Source: Reyranella sp. (GTDB lineage: Bacteria; Pseudomonadota; Alphaproteobacteria; Reyranellales; Reyranellaceae). Taken from it: a stretch of DNA of 64,000 bases. The DNA lies in contig NZ_SCUT01000040.1 of the NCBI RefSeq assembly GCF_004297265.1, forward strand, positions 146,844 through 210,843, written 5' to 3'. Shown piece by piece: positions 61,832 through 64,000 of this stretch. Under the pieces are notes generated by a model that saw only the letters and a program-made list of their open reading frames with translations, was not told the origin of the DNA and searched no databases. The translations under genes and the position numbers were made by a program. Numbering within the stretch: the stretch's first letter is position 1; each line of letters starts with the position of its first letter.

Positions 61832-62994
61832 ACGGACTTCCCGGATTCAGCATCCCTCTGCCTGTCGCTGGCGGCCACATGGCGATCCCGCCATTGCCCG
61901 CCCAGATCGCTGCCGCGCCATTGGATCGTGCGGCCCCACAGCGCATTCACGATCAGGACCGGCGCGAGCGCCTCGCGAACCAGCGCCGCAGTTGCCGCGC
62001 GCAGCCCGAAGGACAGGCCGCGACCCGTCATGAACCATTTCTCGGCCAGCAGCCATGCGACGGTATGGAGGACCAGGGCGGCGGCGACCAGAGCCGCGTT
62101 CGCCCCCGAACAGACGAGAGCGCCGACGCCGGCGAGGCCCGTGGCAGCCCAGCCGATCGCGGGTTCCCACAGCACGAGCGGCCAGACGGGCAGTCGCAGC
62201 CGCGTTCGCGCCCAGCGAACCTGGCGTCGCCACACGGTCGGCCAGGACCGCTCGCCAATCGGCAGGCGCAGCATAATCTCACCCAGATGTGTGGAAAGGC
62301 CCAGTTCGCGCACCGAACGCACGACCGAATAGTCGTCGGCGATCCAGCGGTTGAAGCCCCGCCAGTTGCCGATGCGCTGAAGCGTCTCGTGGGTCATCAG
62401 CGTGACGCCGCCCGACGCCACGGCGAGCCCGAGTCGGTCGGCGGCGAACAGGAACCTCGCCTGATGGCCGTCGATATAGGCGCGCTCGATCTCGGCCGCG
62501 AAAGTCGCCGGTGCTTCCGCCGCCTTGAGTGCGAGCACAAGCCCCGCTCCCGTCGCCAGAGGGGCAGCCGCACGGCGCAACTCGTCGAGGCTGAGCTGGA
62601 TGCCGGCATCGCACAGGCCCACGACCGGACGGCTGGCCACCTCCAGCCCCTTGCGGACGTTGTTCATCTTCGGATTGAAGGTGTCGTCCTTGCCGACGAG
62701 GATCGGCGCCTCGGGCCAAAGGGTCCTGACCGGCGTCACGGCACCATCGTCGGCGTCAGCCACGCAGATCAGCACTTCGACCCCGGCCTCGGCCAGCCGC
62801 CGCAGGGCCTGCACGTAGGCCGCCGTCGCATCCTCGGCGCCGGCCATCGGCGCCACGATGCTGAAATCATTCGCCCGATGGCTGGCGGCAAAAATCCGTC
62901 GGGGCCTACGCCCCAGCGCGGCACTTGCCCACTGGATCGCCGAACCGAACGACCACCAGCCGAAGCCGAGCCACGCCAGGGTCCCCGGCTCCAT
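61828..62994 (-). CDS. GT21/HpnI-like membrane glycosyltransferase
   Basis: A 388-residue membrane glycosyltransferase resembling ceramide glucosyltransferases and hopanoid HpnI proteins. An N-terminal helix (about 5-25) is followed by the catalytic domain: VGKDDTFNPKMNNVRKG near 100-116, LCDAGI with the metal-binding Asp near 128, IADDYSV near 227 and RRQVRW near 258, then three to four C-terminal membrane helices. It would transfer a sugar to a lipid acceptor at the inner membrane. It starts 6 bases after kpsT. The STAS gene overlaps its end. Confidence 0.82.
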   Translation of the reverse strand: MEPGTLAWLGFGWWSFGSAIQWASAALGRRPRRIFAASHRANDFSIVAPMAGAEDATAAYVQALRRLAEAGVEVLICVADADDGAVTPVRTLWPEAPILVGKDDTFNPKMNNVRKGLEVASRPVVGLCDAGIQLSLDELRRAAAPLATGAGLVLALKAAEAPATFAAEIERAYIDGHQARFLFAADRLGLAVASGGVTLMTHETLQRIGNWRGFNRWIADDYSVVRSVRELGLSTHLGEIMLRLPIGERSWPTVWRRQVRWARTRLRLPVWPLVLWEPAIGWAATGLAGVGALVCSGANAALVAAALVLHTVAWLLAEKWFMTGRGLSFGLRAATAALVREALAPVLIVNALWGRTIQWRGSDLGGQWRDRHVAASDRQRDAESGKSV

Positions 62995-63000
62995 GCCGCC

Positions 63001-63807
63001 CTACTCGCCCGCAGCGACCTGCTTGGCGTTTCCGGAGGAGAAGCGCTGGACGTCGTCCTTCTCGACCAGCAGGGCGCGGTGATAGGAGCGGATGACATCG
63101 TTGGGATCGCCCTGCTCGCGGATGCGCCCTTCCTCGATCCAGATCGCGCGCGTGCACAGGCGGCGGACCTCGGCCATCGAATGGGACACGAAGAGCAGCG
63201 TCCCGGTCTTGCGGAAATTGTCGATCCAGTCGAGGCACTTGCGCTGGAACGCCGCGTCACCGACCGACAGCGCCTCGTCGACGACCAGGATGTCCGCCTC
63301 GACGTGCGCACAGATCGAGAAGGCAAGGCGCGTGCGCATGCCCATCGAATAGTGCTTCACCGGCTGGTCCATGTACTCGCCGATGCCGGCAAACTCGGCG
63401 ATCGAGTCGAATTTGCGCAGGACTTCGCTGCGCTTCAGGCCGAGCACCGCGCCGCCGATCAGGACGTTCTCCCGGCCCGACAGCTCCATGTCGAAGGTCG
63501 AGCCCAGCGCCAGCACCGGCGCGATGCGGCCGTTGACCCTGAGTTCGCCATGGCTGGGCAGCGTCATGCCACAGACCACCTGCAGCAGCGTGGACTTGCC
63601 ACAACCGTTACGGCCGAGGATGCCGATGCTCTCGCCCTTCTTCACCTCGAGGCTGATGTCGCGCAGCACCCAGAACGGCTTGAAGTACGCCTTCCACCAG
63701 CCGAACAGAACCTGCTTCAACCAGTCGTTGCGGTGGGCGTAGAGCTGGAACGCCTTGCCGAGGTTCTTCGCCTCGACGACGATCTCAGAGGACGTCGACG
63801 ATGACAT
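63001..63807 (-). CDS. kpsT: Polysaccharide ABC exporter ATPase (KpsT/Wzt)
   Basis: A 268-residue ABC ATPase of the capsule/O-antigen exporter class. The segment FWVLRDISLEVKKGE leads to Walker A GRNGCGKST near 70; the long Q-loop region ALGSTFDMELSGRENV is typical of KpsT. The signature is KHYSMGMRTRLAF, Walker B ILVVDEALSVGD, and the switch His lies in FVSHSM. The C-terminus (to about 268) is short, so it lacks the carbohydrate-binding extension of some Wzt proteins. ATG at 63807 is preferred to a TTG at 63822. It overlaps the permease gene end by 23 bases. Confidence 0.9.
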   Translation of the reverse strand: MSSSTSSEIVVEAKNLGKAFQLYAHRNDWLKQVLFGWWKAYFKPFWVLRDISLEVKKGESIGILGRNGCGKSTLLQVVCGMTLPSHGELRVNGRIAPVLALGSTFDMELSGRENVLIGGAVLGLKRSEVLRKFDSIAEFAGIGEYMDQPVKHYSMGMRTRLAFSICAHVEADILVVDEALSVGDAAFQRKCLDWIDNFRKTGTLLFVSHSMAEVRRLCTRAIWIEEGRIREQGDPNDVIRSYHRALLVEKDDVQRFSSGNAKQVAAGE

Positions 63808-64000
63808 TCCGATACCTGTCAAAGAACCAGTAGCCGAAATAGAAGCTGAACAGCGAAATGAACAATGTCCAGCCGTAGAGGATCATGTTGGGCAGTCTGC
63901 CCCCCAGCACCAAGTCGCGCAGAATTTCGACAAAGCAAACCAGCGCATTGCCATACATCCAAAAATCGTAGGGCGCCGGCACCATCGACGGCAGATAGAA
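63785..64000 (-). CDS. kpsM: Polysaccharide ABC exporter permease (KpsM/Wzm), C-terminal part
   Basis: The last 71 codons of an ABC-2 type permease; the 5' part lies beyond the right edge. PAPYDFWMYGNALVCFVEILRD resembles the periplasmic loop that precedes the last helix of KpsM proteins (cited in part), and one membrane helix (about 23 residues, MILYGWTLFISLFSFYFGYWFF region) ends it. It would form the inner-membrane channel with KpsT for a lipid-linked glycan. Start cannot be given. Confidence 0.85.
   Translation of the reverse strand, partial: FYLPSMVPAPYDFWMYGNALVCFVEILRDLVLGGRLPNMILYGWTLFISLFSFYFGYWFFDRYRNVIVDVL

Overview
The window is high-GC and densely coded, with almost no gaps between genes. 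It looks like a chromosomal segment of an environmental alphaproteobacterium. The evidence is an ECF-sigma/ChrR pair of the Rhodobacter RpoE type, a tripartite TRAP transporter, PhnW-PhnA-PhnY phosphonate genes like those of rhizobia, and GC-rich intergenic hairpin repeats. The genus cannot be fixed from sequence alone; a metabolically versatile soil or water member of Rhodospirillales/Hyphomicrobiales (Reyranella-like) would fit. There is no rRNA, no CRISPR array, and no complete tRNA or insertion sequence.

Layout. 1-2.8 kb: a probable tRNA 3' end and terminator, a GT61 glycosyltransferase, a sulfotransferase-like protein and 0.5 kb of unassigned DNA. 2.8-7 kb (+): a Bcr/CflA drug exporter, a DhaK-DhaL dihydroxyacetone kinase and a redoxin/prolyl-4-hydroxylase fusion. 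7-12.9 kb (-): a TauD-like dioxygenase coupled to an M81 (MlrC) peptidase, a CMD-fold protein, ECF sigma with a ChrR-like anti-sigma that lacks its zinc cysteines, and an M20 peptidase. 12.9-18.8 kb: an Fe-ADH, then a four-gene operon (FAD amine oxidase, class III aminotransferase, ureohydrolase, secreted alpha/beta hydrolase) suggesting guanidino-compound catabolism.

18.8-25.3 kb (-): a 2-aminoethylphosphonate (AEP) ABC importer with a PrpF isomerase, a MarR regulator and an ICL/PEP-mutase family enzyme. 25.3-30.9 kb: assorted enzymes (hydratase, Baeyer-Villiger-type monooxygenase, RidA, rhodanese), a second ICL/PEPM paralogue and the broken tail of a DUF2950 gene. 30.9-37.5 kb: phnW-phnA-phnY with a divergent LysR regulator, then a Na/Pi cotransporter-PhoU protein behind a possible Pho box. 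Together with the importer this gives a full route: AEP uptake, transamination, oxidation to phosphonoacetate, and C-P cleavage to acetate and phosphate.

37.4-49.2 kb (-): an eight-gene, partly translationally coupled operon, hyuA-hyuB-dctP-dctQ-dctM-GS-like-FeADH-GcvT/dimethylglycine dehydrogenase. It probably imports and degrades a lactam, hydantoin or N-methylated compound. 49.3-52.2 kb (+): a cyclic-nucleotide-gated K+ channel coupled to a KstD/fumarate-reductase-type flavoprotein.

52.2-64 kb: a surface glycan locus. ManC (GDP-mannose) and an amidinotransferase lie on +. Opposed to them on - is a run of kpsM(partial)-kpsT-GT21-like-STAS-Wza-like-DevB-DevC-DevA and two CslA-like GT2 synthases. 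This glycan or glycolipid assembly and export locus has an unusual composition and is the best candidate in the window for an undescribed system.
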